A DNA stretch of 64,000 bases from Streptomyces sp. NBC_01244. GTDB taxonomy: Bacteria > Actinomycetota > Actinomycetes > Streptomycetales > Streptomycetaceae. The notes beneath the pieces are model-generated. The model did not search any database, was not told where the DNA came from, and was given only the letters and a program-made list of their open reading frames with translations. Positions 6,952 through 16,075 of this stretch are shown here, piece after piece. The translations under genes were made by a program, and so were the position numbers. Each line of letters opens with the position of its first letter. Position 1 is the first letter of the stretch. Location of the stretch: positions 1,240,001 through 1,304,000 of the forward strand of contig NZ_CP108488.1 of NCBI RefSeq assembly GCF_035987325.1. Reading direction: 5' to 3'.

Positions 6952-9363
6952 CTAGTAATGGCCCGCCGCGGCGGGGCTCCCGGTCAGCTGGAGCGTGCTG
7001 TCCATCTGCTGCCAGGTGCCGGTCGGTCCGTTTCCGATGCGGTACCACTGCCACAGGGTGTTGTCCGTGGCGCGGGCGTAGACGTTGATCCGGGAACCTA
7101 CCTGGGCCGCCGTCGGCGCACCGACGCTCGCGCGGCCGAGGTCGTACCAGGAGGAGGACCAGCCGCCGGCGGCGGTCCAGCTGAACTGGCCGACGTTGCC
7201 GGTGGAGGCCAGCTTGGCGAACACCTCGATCTGACCGGGGCCGCCGCTGACCGCGGTCGGCGACGAAGCCAGCGCTCCACCGCGCTTGCTCCAGCCCGTC
7301 CACTCGCCGCTCACGTAGCTCTTCTGCCACAGCGCGTCGTCGTTGCCGCGGGCGAAGAGGTCGATGCGGTTGAGCGATGCCACCGCGGTCGGGGCGCCGA
7401 CGATGGTGCCGCTCCCGGTGGGAGTACTGGGGCCGGTGTGGGCGACCGAGCTGGTCGTCCACTTGACGTCGTACCAGTACGCCGGCTTGTCGTCCGCGCC
7501 GGGCGTCTGCTGGAAGGTCCGCTGGTAGATCCGACCGTCCGTGCCGCGGACGAACACGTCGATGCGGTCCCGTCCCAGGCTCGCCGCGGTCGGGCTCGAC
7601 GTCAGCACCATCCCGGGGAAGGTGACCCAGTTGCCCCAGGCGCCGTTCTTGTAGGTGTTGGCCCACAGCGTGTCGTTCGCGCCCCGGACGAACACGTCCG
7701 TGCCGCCAGCAGTGGAGACCACGGCGGGCTCGCCCTTGATCGATCCGGGGCCGGTCGACCCCGCGGTACCCAGCGACAGGGTCTGCCACGCGGACCACGA
7801 GGAGCCGTTCCAGCTCTTCTGACTCACGCCCGTCGCGGTCGGGACGAAGACCGTTTCCGGCCGCTGGTCGGTCGCGCCGGTCAGCTTGAGCAGCACGGAC
7901 TGGTGAGGGGCGAGGGTGAACGACTTCGAGTCCGTCGGGCCGAGGGTTCCGAGGCCCTGACCGGTGTAGAGGTTCTGCACCGTCGACGTGCCGTTCAGGC
8001 CGAGGTCCTTGGTAGTGAACGAGTGGGTCTTCGAGCTGCTGCTGGTGTTCAGGAGCAGGACGGCCCGGGTGCCCCCGGCCGCCAGTCGCTTGGACCAGAC
8101 CTGGACGGAGCCGTCGTCCAGGACCTTCTCCCCCTGGCGGTTGGCGCTGTCCTGGGCAACCCCGATCACGGACTCGTTGCCGATGATCGCCGCACTCGCT
8201 GCGGTGACGTTGATGAGGTCGGTCGCCAGCACGAGCGGCGCACCTTGGATGGACCACATCCCGAAGTAGGACTGCTGCTCATCCGGGGTCAGACCCCACA
8301 GCGTGGTCGATGTTCCGTGGGTCTGCTGTTTTCCGGTGGTCGGGTCATTGCCGAAGCCGGGCCCGATCATCAGGTAGTCCGGGTCGTTGTACTGACCGGC
8401 GGCGTGATTGCTGGGGTGGTCGTTCAACTTGAAGTTCTCGTGGACCTGGCCCCAGTTGACCCAGGTCGAGCCGCCGTTGGACGTCGTCCCGTAACCGACG
8501 TTGCCCGAGAGGTCGCGACCGGTCCGCCAGGTGCGACCTGCGCCGCCGCCCCACATCCACGGGCCGTCCGGGGAGGCTGCGCCCCACTGGCAGATGTCCA
8601 GCGCCATCGGGTGGCTGACGCCGGCGGAGGTCTTGGCATTGGCCATGAGGCTGCCCCACGCCTTGTAGTTCGCCATGACCGTGGGGTAGCTGGACGGCAT
8701 GCCGCCGCAGTGGTCCAACTTCAGGAAGTCGAAACCCCAGTCCGCGAACGTGGTCACGTCCTGGGCCTCGTGACCGGCACTGCCGTCCATGCCTCCGCAG
8801 CCCGTGGCGCCGGTGTCGGTGTACATGCCGGCCAGCAGGCCGAGGTCGTGGATGTAGTTGGTGAGGTCCTTCATGGTGTTCAACGCACGCGCGGGAACGG
8901 TGGTGCCGTTGGACAGGGTGACCGCCTTGGTCTGTGCGCCTGTCAGGAAGGTGGCATTGGGGACGAAGACGCCGTTGGCGTCGCGTCCCTTGCCGCCTCC
9001 GGACGTCCATCCGTCGTCGATGCCGACGTTGCGGTAGCCGAGGTCGGCCAGGCTCTTGTGCTTGCCTGAGCCGTTGAGTGGGAGGTTCGCGTTCGGCGTC
9101 GCCATCCCGGCCGCCTGGTCGGCGATGATCTTGGCGGAGATCGCCTTGCCGTAGAAGAACCAGGAGTTCCAGCCCATGTGTGGCTTCGTCGCACCGTACA
9201 CACCGGGCGGCACCAACGCCTCGGCAGAAGTCGGTTCGCTGACGGCCGTCACCACCAGCGATCCTCCGAGGGCCACTGCGGCGCTCACGGCCACGCCGGT
9301 GAGGCGCCTTCCGAGCGAGCGGGCTGTTCTTGACCGGCGAACCGCCGGTACCGAGTCGGTCAC
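6952..9363 (-). CDS. Secreted GH27 alpha-galactosidase-like enzyme with C-terminal PLL-type propeller
   Basis: About 800 residues. The Sec signal is residues 1-47 (..AVALGGSLVVTAVSEPTSAEA). The GH27 barrel begins at KPHMGWNSWFFYG. The expected nucleophile is Asp217 (FLKLDHCGG), the acid/base Asp284 (GRDLSGN), and the substrate loop is NVGIDDGW. A beta-domain ends at FTLAPHQSVLLKLTG. The last ~280 residues repeat units such as DVFVRGANDTLWANTYKNG, IDVFVRGTDGRIYQRTF, IDLFARGNDDALWQKSY and INVYARATDNTLWQW, a PLL/tachylectin-like beta-propeller that probably binds glycans. I chose the GTG at 9363 because AAGGAGG lies five bases before it; an in-frame ATG (9381) and TTG (9405) lie upstream. It should release terminal alpha-galactose or GalNAc outside the cell. 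It lies downstream of GH31 but behind a terminator. Confidence 0.88.
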   Translation of the reverse strand: MTDSVPAVRRSRTARSLGRRLTGVAVSAAVALGGSLVVTAVSEPTSAEALVPPGVYGATKPHMGWNSWFFYGKAISAKIIADQAAGMATPNANLPLNGSGKHKSLADLGYRNVGIDDGWTSGGGKGRDANGVFVPNATFLTGAQTKAVTLSNGTTVPARALNTMKDLTNYIHDLGLLAGMYTDTGATGCGGMDGSAGHEAQDVTTFADWGFDFLKLDHCGGMPSSYPTVMANYKAWGSLMANAKTSAGVSHPMALDICQWGAASPDGPWMWGGGAGRTWRTGRDLSGNVGYGTTSNGGSTWVNWGQVHENFKLNDHPSNHAAGQYNDPDYLMIGPGFGNDPTTGKQQTHGTSTTLWGLTPDEQQSYFGMWSIQGAPLVLATDLINVTAASAAIIGNESVIGVAQDSANRQGEKVLDDGSVQVWSKRLAAGGTRAVLLLNTSSSSKTHSFTTKDLGLNGTSTVQNLYTGQGLGTLGPTDSKSFTLAPHQSVLLKLTGATDQRPETVFVPTATGVSQKSWNGSSWSAWQTLSLGTAGSTGPGSIKGEPAVVSTAGGTDVFVRGANDTLWANTYKNGAWGNWVTFPGMVLTSSPTAASLGRDRIDVFVRGTDGRIYQRTFQQTPGADDKPAYWYDVKWTTSSVAHTGPSTPTGSGTIVGAPTAVASLNRIDLFARGNDDALWQKSYVSGEWTGWSKRGGALASSPTAVSGGPGQIEVFAKLASTGNVGQFSWTAAGGWSSSWYDLGRASVGAPTAAQVGSRINVYARATDNTLWQWYRIGNGPTGTWQQMDSTLQLTGSPAAAGHY

Positions 9364-9404
9364 TACGACCTCCTTGTTCATATCGGGTGTATGCGGGGTT
9401 TCCA

Positions 9405-9558
9405 AGCAGCCCGAGTCACAGAAGGACAGACGGGCACGTGTAGACGGCGGGCAGGCGGGGTCGGTCCACCGCGTGCCCGCCGCCCGTGTGTGTCGCCGTA
9501 TCCCCCGCCCGTCACGGGCTGGGGATACGGCGGGTCCCTCCGTGACGGTGGCGCGTCA
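9405..9558. repeat. Copy B of duplicated GH31-downstream spacer
   Basis: This is the counterpart of 5328-5477, lying between the GH31 stop and the GH27 start. See the finding on the collapsed tandem duplication. Confidence 0.6.
9494..9532 (-). terminator. Terminator hairpin between GH31 and GH27
   Basis: A 12-bp stem, CGCCGTATCCCC against GGGGATACGGCG, with an inner GCCCGT/ACGGGC helix, lies just after the GH31 stop. Confidence 0.7.
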
Positions 9559-12500
9559 GGGGGTGAAGGACCATCTCTGATCCGTGCCGCTGCCACAGGT
9601 CGCCAGGGTCAGCCGCGTGCCGTTCGCCGTGGCCGATCCCACCGGCGCCAGGCACTTGGTCCCGCTGCGGATCGATTGCTCGGCCCCGAGGGACCACTTC
9701 TGTCCCGTACTCGTGTTGCACGTCTGCACGGTGACTTCCGTGGCGGCACCGCCATCGAGGCAGACGCCGTTCAGACCGGTCAGTCGGCCGTCGGACTGGA
9801 ACGTCCACGTCTGGTTGCCGCCGCCGTGGCAGCTGTACAGCGTGGGCTTCGTACCGGCTGTGGTGTTGCTGCCCGGCAGGTCGACGCAGCTGTGGGACGC
9901 GGCGTTGACCAGTTGCGTGTTGCTCGGCAGCGGTGCCGCCGTACCAGTGGCGGAAAGTTCACCGAGGCTGGTCCAGGGGCCGCGGCCGCCCGCTTCGCTG
10001 AGCGCCTTGAGCTTCAGGTAGCGGCCTGTCTTCGGAGTCAGGTGCAGGGAGCTGCTTCCGGCGATGTCCGCGAGGGTGCCGGTCGCGACCGGGGAACCCC
10101 AGTCGGCCGTGCTGTCGGACACGTACACCTCGTACTTGCCGATCCGGCCGTTCACTCCCCCGTCCTGACGGGGCTGGTGGACGAGGCCGTCCACGGTGTA
10201 CCGCTTGCCGAGGTCGATCCGGAGCTCGTGGGGCAGCGCCGCGGGGGTGCCGGAGGACCAGGCGGTGTGCCACAGCGTGGCGGGGTTGCCGTCGATCGCG
10301 TTGCCGGGGGGCTGGGAGGCTTCCTGGCTGTCGGCCGTGGCGGTCCAGTTCGTCTTCGAGATCTGCGGGGAGACCGGGATGGCGCCGGCGGTCGGGAGGG
10401 TGGTCCCGGTCGCCTTCACCGTGAACGCGCCGGACTTGCTGCCGGACTTGATCCACAGGACACCGCCGCGGTCGTTCGCGTCGAAGTACCAGCCGGTGGT
10501 CGCAGTGTTGTAGGCGGTCTTGGAGCTCTGCTGGGCCAGCGTCGTGTTGCCGACGGTGACACCGGTGGGTGCCTTCGCGGTGTGGACACTGAACTCGTAG
10601 CCGCGCGAGGCGGGCTTACCGGTGTAGGAACCGGTGGAGGCCCCCACGGAGACGGTGACGTCGCCGGACCCGGAGGCCGGGGCGGTGACGTCCACCTTCT
10701 GCTCGGCGAAGGCACCGCCCTCGTGCGCGCGGGTGATGCCGTCGTCCTCGTACAGGGTGAAGGAGGAGTTGCCGCGCGGGTGGATGTCGTAGGTGAGCGT
10801 CGAGACGCTCTTTTCGCCCGTGTAGTTCATCTGCGGCCACATCGGGACGATGGCGCCACCCTTGACGAACATGGGGAGCGTGTCGAGCGGGGCGCTGTAG
10901 CCGTTGATCCAGCCCGGCCCCGTGTAGCTCTTGCCCGTCCAGTAGTCGGTCCAGGTGCCGGCCGGGAGGTAGATGCCGTTGCGCACGTCGGTGTCGGAGA
11001 CGACCGGGGCGACGAGGAAGGAGTCGCCCGCCATGAACTGGCCGCTGGTCTCGTTGCCGCGGGCCACGGGGTCGTTCGGGTACTCGAGCACCATGGCCCG
11101 GGTGCTGGGCACACCGGTCTCGTGCGCGACGCGGCTCATGCTGTACAGGTACGGCATGAGGCGCATCTTGAGCTGGAGGTACTTGCGGTTGATCGACAGG
11201 TACGGCTCTGCGAACCGCCAGGGCTGCTTGTCCTGGTAGCCGGCGGTCGGACCGGTCGTGCCCCAGCCGGACATGGTCATGAAGGCCGGGGTCAAGGCCT
11301 TCCACTGCAGGTCCCGGACGTACGTCTTGGGGCTGCCGCCGTAGATGCCGTCCACGTCGCCGGACGCGTAGTTGAGACCGGACAGGCCGGCGCCCGTGAT
11401 GGCGGGCACGTGCCAGCGCATGTCGTCCCAGGTGCCGCTGGTGTCGCCGGTCCAGACGACCGCGTTGCGCTGGGTGCCGGCCCAGCCGTCGACCGTCCAC
11501 ACGAAACGGCGCGCGTCGGAGTTCTTCTCGATGCCGTCGACGGCCTGCTGGACTCCGTCGAACGCATACTTGTAGCCGCCGCCGACCCAGGCGACATCCG
11601 TCTTGACGCCCCGGCTTCCGGAGACCCCGACCTCGTCCTTGATGTTCGCAAGGCCGGTGGAGGTCCACAGACCGGTCTTGAAGCCCTTCTCGCCGAGCGC
11701 CTTCACGGTGTCGGTGAGGTCCGTGTAGCCGCAGCCGTAACCGTCGTTGGGCAGGAACCAGCCCGACGGCATGTTCGCGGCGCGGGCGTCCGAGGCGTAT
11801 CCGACGATGTCCTTGGTCGTCTGGTGGTCGGCACGTGTGTGATCACCCCGGTAGTCCGGGTTGGACGCGTTCCAGCAGTCGGCGTTGCCGAGCTCGAAGC
11901 CCCAGTGGGGAGCCATGAACGGCTTGCCGGTGACATCGGTGTAGTCGTCGAGGACGCCCTTGAGCGAGGTGTCGACGAAGTACCAGGCGTCGAAGCGGTT
12001 CTCATTGTGGGTGAAGGCTCCGGGAGAGCCGAAGTTGTACGAGCCGGGCGCCCAGGTGTTGCGCATGACGCCGTAACCCTTGGTGGACATGTAGAACGGC
12101 GCCGGGCTGGCGTTGTCGTTCTCGTTCCAATGGTTGTCGATGGCGACCGGGACGGTCTTGCCGCGCAGCGCCCACTCGCCGAGTCGAAGACCCGTGCCGT
12201 AGAACTGCTCGTCCGCGCCCTGCGCGAGGTGCTGCGTGGTCTTCCCGCTGTCCCAACTGGTGGGCGCGGTCTCCTCCCACACCAGCGTGGTGTTGTCCGC
12301 CCGGTAGACGGAGAACCTCAGCGGCGACTTGTTGACCCGGATCGAAAGCTCCGGAGTGGTGATCCGGTAGTACGAGCCCACATCGCTGTAGCTCGTCGTC
12401 ACGGGGCCGAAGTCGGTCTTGACCGCGAGAGCGCTCCCGGCGGGGTCGTTCGTGAACGAACCGTCAGGTGCGAGCCATATGCGGAAGATATCGCTGCGGG

Positions 12501-12720
12501 CAAAGGAGATACGCGCCTTGGCGCCCGAGGACGTCGTAGCGGTGAACGTGGAGCCCGACTGACTGAAATCCGTCACCGAACCGGCCGTCTCGACGGCTGC
12601 CGTGGCGACTCCCACGGTTCCCACGGTCGCGATCCCGGCGCCGGCCAGGACCAGGGCGATCGCGGCGGCTGTGAATCTCCTGCGGGGTGGGCGCATGCCC
12701 GGGTTCGACCCGTATCGCAT
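9556..12720 (-). CDS. Secreted multidomain GH31 enzyme with F5/8-type and ricin-type modules
   Basis: About 1054 residues. The signal peptide is MRYGSNPGMRPPRRRFTAAA.. up to VGVATA. An N-terminal galactose-mutarotase-like domain is followed by the GH31 barrel. The predicted nucleophile is Asp375 in VKTDVAWVGG and the acid/base Asp426 in WTGDTSGTWDDMRW, followed by GLSGLNYASGDVDG and QPWRFAEPYLSINRKY. Then come a beta-sandwich tail, an F5/8 type C-like module (WTATADSQEASQPPGNAIDG .. GRYLKLKAL) and a C-terminal ricin trefoil (SHSCVDLPG .. GNQTWTFQSDGRLTGLNGVC). GH31 acts on alpha-glycosides; this sequence type with an attached F5/8 module recalls the alpha-GalNAc/alpha-galactoside-active branch, but specificity is inference. 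ATG 12720 is chosen for AGGGAG upstream. It follows the LAL regulator at 12896 in the same direction. Confidence 0.88.
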   Translation of the reverse strand: MRYGSNPGMRPPRRRFTAAAIALVLAGAGIATVGTVGVATAAVETAGSVTDFSQSGSTFTATTSSGAKARISFARSDIFRIWLAPDGSFTNDPAGSALAVKTDFGPVTTSYSDVGSYYRITTPELSIRVNKSPLRFSVYRADNTTLVWEETAPTSWDSGKTTQHLAQGADEQFYGTGLRLGEWALRGKTVPVAIDNHWNENDNASPAPFYMSTKGYGVMRNTWAPGSYNFGSPGAFTHNENRFDAWYFVDTSLKGVLDDYTDVTGKPFMAPHWGFELGNADCWNASNPDYRGDHTRADHQTTKDIVGYASDARAANMPSGWFLPNDGYGCGYTDLTDTVKALGEKGFKTGLWTSTGLANIKDEVGVSGSRGVKTDVAWVGGGYKYAFDGVQQAVDGIEKNSDARRFVWTVDGWAGTQRNAVVWTGDTSGTWDDMRWHVPAITGAGLSGLNYASGDVDGIYGGSPKTYVRDLQWKALTPAFMTMSGWGTTGPTAGYQDKQPWRFAEPYLSINRKYLQLKMRLMPYLYSMSRVAHETGVPSTRAMVLEYPNDPVARGNETSGQFMAGDSFLVAPVVSDTDVRNGIYLPAGTWTDYWTGKSYTGPGWINGYSAPLDTLPMFVKGGAIVPMWPQMNYTGEKSVSTLTYDIHPRGNSSFTLYEDDGITRAHEGGAFAEQKVDVTAPASGSGDVTVSVGASTGSYTGKPASRGYEFSVHTAKAPTGVTVGNTTLAQQSSKTAYNTATTGWYFDANDRGGVLWIKSGSKSGAFTVKATGTTLPTAGAIPVSPQISKTNWTATADSQEASQPPGNAIDGNPATLWHTAWSSGTPAALPHELRIDLGKRYTVDGLVHQPRQDGGVNGRIGKYEVYVSDSTADWGSPVATGTLADIAGSSSLHLTPKTGRYLKLKALSEAGGRGPWTSLGELSATGTAAPLPSNTQLVNAASHSCVDLPGSNTTAGTKPTLYSCHGGGNQTWTFQSDGRLTGLNGVCLDGGAATEVTVQTCNTSTGQKWSLGAEQSIRSGTKCLAPVGSATANGTRLTLATCGSGTDQRWSFTP

Positions 12721-12895
12721 CGAGGCTCCCTGAGACGGTCCGGGCACGCGGGGGCGTAAGTCCGGACTCCAAGTAGGTTGGGCCGCAATGTACGTGAGAC
12801 GACAGTCATGTGAAAAGACATGCACGGTGACGGTTGATTACACACAGAAATGGACAGCTTGAATGCATGGAGAGTGCGTTAGCCTGAGCTCCTGG

Positions 12896-15832
12896 TCAGC
12901 CGTTGTCGGAGCGTAGGAGGTAGTCGGGCTGAGCGAGCACGTCCGTACGGCGCAGCACCTCTCGCGTGACACCCAGCTTCTTCAGCGTCCGGGCCACATG
13001 GTGCTCGACCGTCCTGACGGACAGGACCAGCGTCCGGGCGATGTCCTGGTTGGCCGCACCGTCCGCGAGGAGGTGGGCGACCTGCTTCTCCCGGGGGGAG
13101 AGGTCGAGGCCGTATCCCCGGCGGCCCGGAGAGGAAGGCCGCCACAGGCCGAAATCTCTCAACTTGCCCTCGCAGCGGGCGGTGTCTGCCGTGGCCCCCA
13201 GGGCCGCATACGTGTCGGCTGCCTGTGCGAGCTCGCCGCCGGCGGCTTCGCGGTCCCTCGTACTCATCGCCTCGGACAGAAACTCGGCCGCGTGTGCGGC
13301 GGCGTAGGGCCGCCGCATGTCCGCGTAGGCCGACCGGGCAAGGCCGAAGCGGAGCGCCGCCCCCTCCAGGTCTCCGTCGTGCCGCAGGAGCATGCCACGA
13401 GTGAGGGCGAACACGGCGGCAACCGCCGGCGAGTCCGTGCCCCGGGTGTCCTCCTCCACCGCGTCGACCAGGCGCTCGGCGGCGTCGCGGTGGCCGCACT
13501 CGAGAGCGGCTCTGACCGCCACGAGCATCAACCCGTTGGCCCACGCCCGCGGAGCCGTGAGCGAGGGGTCCAGAACCGGGGCGACGACCGCCCACGCCGC
13601 CTCCGCATCGCCTTGGGCGAGGTGGACCTGCGCAATGCCGCTCACGGCCGACACCACCTCACCCGCCCCGGCGCACTGGTCCTCCACGGGCACCGCCCGA
13701 CGGAACTCCTGCAACGCACGCGCCCATTGGCCTCGGGCCATCGCGAGGTTCCCCCTGACTCCCGCCGCGGCACGTGTGACCGGAAGCATGTCGGGCGCCT
13801 CGGCACCGAGTACGCGGAACCGCTCCTCCAGTCCGTCCCACCGGCCGCCCAGCCAATCAAGAGTCAGCAGAGCGACACGGCTGTTGCACTCCGTCGTCCG
13901 GAAGCCGGACCGGGAGCTGAGAACGCGGCACTCCTCCAACAGACGGGTGCCCCGTCCGTCGAAGCCGCGCTCCATCGCGGCGACGCCGACGTTCTTCAGG
14001 GCGCGCAGATGGTGCCCAAGGACCTCGCGGTCCTCGACGTCCCTCGGGAGCTGGTCCACGAGGTCCCAGACTTCCGGATCCCCGTCGCGAGCCATCAGGT
14101 CCAGGCTGGTGGCATGCACCGCCGACTTGGCGAGCGCCGACGGGACTTCGAACACCGCTCGTTCGGCCCGCCGCATCCACGTCCTGGCCGTCGCGCGGGG
14201 CACGTGGGGCTCGCCCCGGGCCAGGGAGGTCATGGCACGCACGGAGAGGTCGGGCCGGTTCCGCAATTCGTCCACGGCGCGTTCGAGCTCGGCGTAGCCC
14301 TGCTTCTCGCCCTGCTGATCGATCAGGAACAGTGCGAGGGCGAGCCGTACCTCCCCTCTCGCTTCCGGCTCCAGCTCGGGATCAGCGAGGATCCGCCGCA
14401 GCGCCGTGGCACCCGCGGCGTAGTCGACGCTGTAATCGGCGATGCGTGCCAGGTTCAGCGCGACGCGAGAGCGGACATCGGGCCTCACGCCCGGCTGCCT
14501 GAGGATGTCGTGGTTGAGGGCGATGGCCACTCCGTCGTCCCCGAGGGCGAGCGCCTGGCCTGCCGCCGCCTCGGCCTCCCGCAGCCACCTGCGCACGTCT
14601 CCGAGGGCCCGGGTGTGGTGAGCGATCTGCACAAGGGGCGGAGTCGGCTGCGCCTCCAGGATTCGGTGAGCGCGCCGGTGAAGGCCGTCGCGCACCGGTC
14701 CGAGGATGTCGCGGTAGACGGCCTGCTGGGCCAAGGCGTGGCGGAACCCGTACAGTGCGGGGCCGGTCTCGCGCAGCAGGGCCGACCGAACCGTCTCGGC
14801 GAGGGCCGCGGTGGCCTCATCCAGGTCCATGGCCGCCGTCTCGGCCAGGGTGGGGAAGTCGGCGGGGACGGAGAGGACCGCGGCGGCCTGGACGAGGGCG
14901 GTCGCCGGCTCCGACAGGCGCGCCATGCGCATCTGGACCGCCTCCTGAAGTGCTCGGGGCACCTCGGCGCTCTCCAGTAGCGCAAGCTCGTCGTGCGCGT
15001 CCACCTCCCCGTCCTGCGTCCGGCGCTCCGCCCCCCGGCCCGTCAGGCAGAGAAGGTCCTCCTCCACGACGAGCGGCAGCCCTGCGCTGCGCTCGTGGAC
15101 CGAGCGCGCCAGCCTCGAGGTGGCCCTCGCACCGAGAACGGCGCCGACGAGGTCGCATACGTCGCGCTCGGTCAGGACTTCGAGACGGATCTCCGCCCCG
15201 TTGGTCCCGGGCGGTCGCCGGTAGGGGGCGCCCAGGACCGGAGTGGCCCGGGGCAGGTCCTCGCTGCGGTAGGTGAACACGAGCGTCAGGCCCGGCGGCG
15301 GGTCACGTGCCAGCCATAGCAGGAGCTCCCGTGTGGTCTCGTCGGCCCAGTGCATGTCCTCGACCACGAGCACCGCCGGGCAGAGGGCTTCCAGGACGCC
15401 GCGCAGGCCCCCCAGGATCTGGAGCCGCGCGAGGCGAGGGTCCGACGGCGTATGCGGCTCCGGCGGAAGGTGGTCGGCCAGTCCGGGGAGCAGCGGCGCG
15501 AGCGCGCCGGTCTGGGGGCTGAGCCGAGCCACGTCGGGGAGCCAGTCGGCTGCGGCCGGCAGCGCCTCCAGTACGGGGCCGAACGGAATCGGCTCCCGCA
15601 GCGGGTGGCACCGGCCGACGAGCACGCGTACGCCACGGTCGCAGAGCGCACGCGTCGCTTCCTGGACCAGGCGGGTCTTGCCGACCCCCGCCTCACCCTC
15701 CACGAAGACGACCGCCGTCGGACGCGAGAACACGGAGGCCAGCAGGGACAGCTCACGCTCCCTGCCTACCATCGGGTAACCGTGCTTCGCGGTTTCTTCC
15801 TCTGTGGACATGTCCACAGACCTTCCGATCAT
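12896..15832 (-). CDS. Large ATP-binding LuxR-family (LAL) transcriptional regulator
   Basis: A 978-residue cytoplasmic regulator. An AAA-type ATPase occupies the N-terminus: Walker A GEAGVGKT at residues 46-53 and Walker B AVLVVEDMHWADE at about 165-177. A long TPR-like helical middle follows. The C-terminal LuxR helix-turn-helix spans about 905-965 (LSPREKQVAHLLADGAANQD, VRTVEHHVARTLKKLGV). LAL proteins activate nearby operons in response to a ligand. The gene lies 175 bp upstream of GH31 in the same direction, so GH31 and GH27 are plausible targets. The start ATG 15832 has GAAGAGGT about eight bases upstream; a second ATG at 15811 sits inside a perfect palindrome (15801-15820). Confidence 0.9.
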   Translation of the reverse strand: MIGRSVDMSTEEETAKHGYPMVGRERELSLLASVFSRPTAVVFVEGEAGVGKTRLVQEATRALCDRGVRVLVGRCHPLREPIPFGPVLEALPAAADWLPDVARLSPQTGALAPLLPGLADHLPPEPHTPSDPRLARLQILGGLRGVLEALCPAVLVVEDMHWADETTRELLLWLARDPPPGLTLVFTYRSEDLPRATPVLGAPYRRPPGTNGAEIRLEVLTERDVCDLVGAVLGARATSRLARSVHERSAGLPLVVEEDLLCLTGRGAERRTQDGEVDAHDELALLESAEVPRALQEAVQMRMARLSEPATALVQAAAVLSVPADFPTLAETAAMDLDEATAALAETVRSALLRETGPALYGFRHALAQQAVYRDILGPVRDGLHRRAHRILEAQPTPPLVQIAHHTRALGDVRRWLREAEAAAGQALALGDDGVAIALNHDILRQPGVRPDVRSRVALNLARIADYSVDYAAGATALRRILADPELEPEARGEVRLALALFLIDQQGEKQGYAELERAVDELRNRPDLSVRAMTSLARGEPHVPRATARTWMRRAERAVFEVPSALAKSAVHATSLDLMARDGDPEVWDLVDQLPRDVEDREVLGHHLRALKNVGVAAMERGFDGRGTRLLEECRVLSSRSGFRTTECNSRVALLTLDWLGGRWDGLEERFRVLGAEAPDMLPVTRAAAGVRGNLAMARGQWARALQEFRRAVPVEDQCAGAGEVVSAVSGIAQVHLAQGDAEAAWAVVAPVLDPSLTAPRAWANGLMLVAVRAALECGHRDAAERLVDAVEEDTRGTDSPAVAAVFALTRGMLLRHDGDLEGAALRFGLARSAYADMRRPYAAAHAAEFLSEAMSTRDREAAGGELAQAADTYAALGATADTARCEGKLRDFGLWRPSSPGRRGYGLDLSPREKQVAHLLADGAANQDIARTLVLSVRTVEHHVARTLKKLGVTREVLRRTDVLAQPDYLLRSDNG
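15801..15820. promoter_or_regulatory. 20-bp perfect palindrome at the 5' end of the LAL gene
   Basis: TCTGTGGACATGTCCACAGA is its own reverse complement. It overlaps codons 5-11 of the LAL gene and an alternative ATG. It could be an autoregulatory site; a chance palindrome in coding sequence cannot be excluded. Confidence 0.4.
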
Positions 15833-15932
15833 GGTGAGTACCTCTTCGCAGGGACTGCTCGAACACCGCCCGTGGCCCCGTCGGTGACAGGTGCCTCAGG
15901 TCATGCCTCCACACTCGCCCGGCCGGGTTCCC

Positions 15933-15954
15933 TGCACAGCCGTGGTACTACCTG
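15933..15954. repeat. Element shared with 29109-29130 (inverted)
   Basis: These 22 bases, containing GTGGTACTACC, are identical to the reverse complement of 29109-29130, and similarity continues weakly (TACCT-T-CG) beyond them. This copy lies upstream of the LAL gene, the other upstream of the HATPase gene at 29191. Confidence 0.6.
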
Positions 15955-16016
15955 CTTCTCTACCTATGCGCGCGTCCGCACGGTACGTATGCCGGTGGGG
16001 CCCACGTAAAGGCGGA

Positions 16017-16047
16017 GGGGACGGCCTCCATCGCGGCGGCCGTCCCC
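16017..16047 (-). terminator. Terminator at the end of the seven-gene catabolic operon
   Basis: The stem GGGGACGGCC against GGCCGTCCCC is flanked by a further GTAAAGG/CCTTTAC pairing that reaches into the stop codon of the 16076-16945 gene. Confidence 0.65.
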
Positions 16048-16075
16048 TGCAGCATCCGGGCCGAATCGGCGCCCT

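Noticed and set aside
9391..12759. Very long open frame (over 1100 codons) on the plus strand opposite GH31
   Set aside because: Its protein is low-complexity Arg/Gly/Val text without any domain, while the minus strand has a signal peptide, catalytic motifs and lectin modules. It is the usual GC-rich antisense frame.
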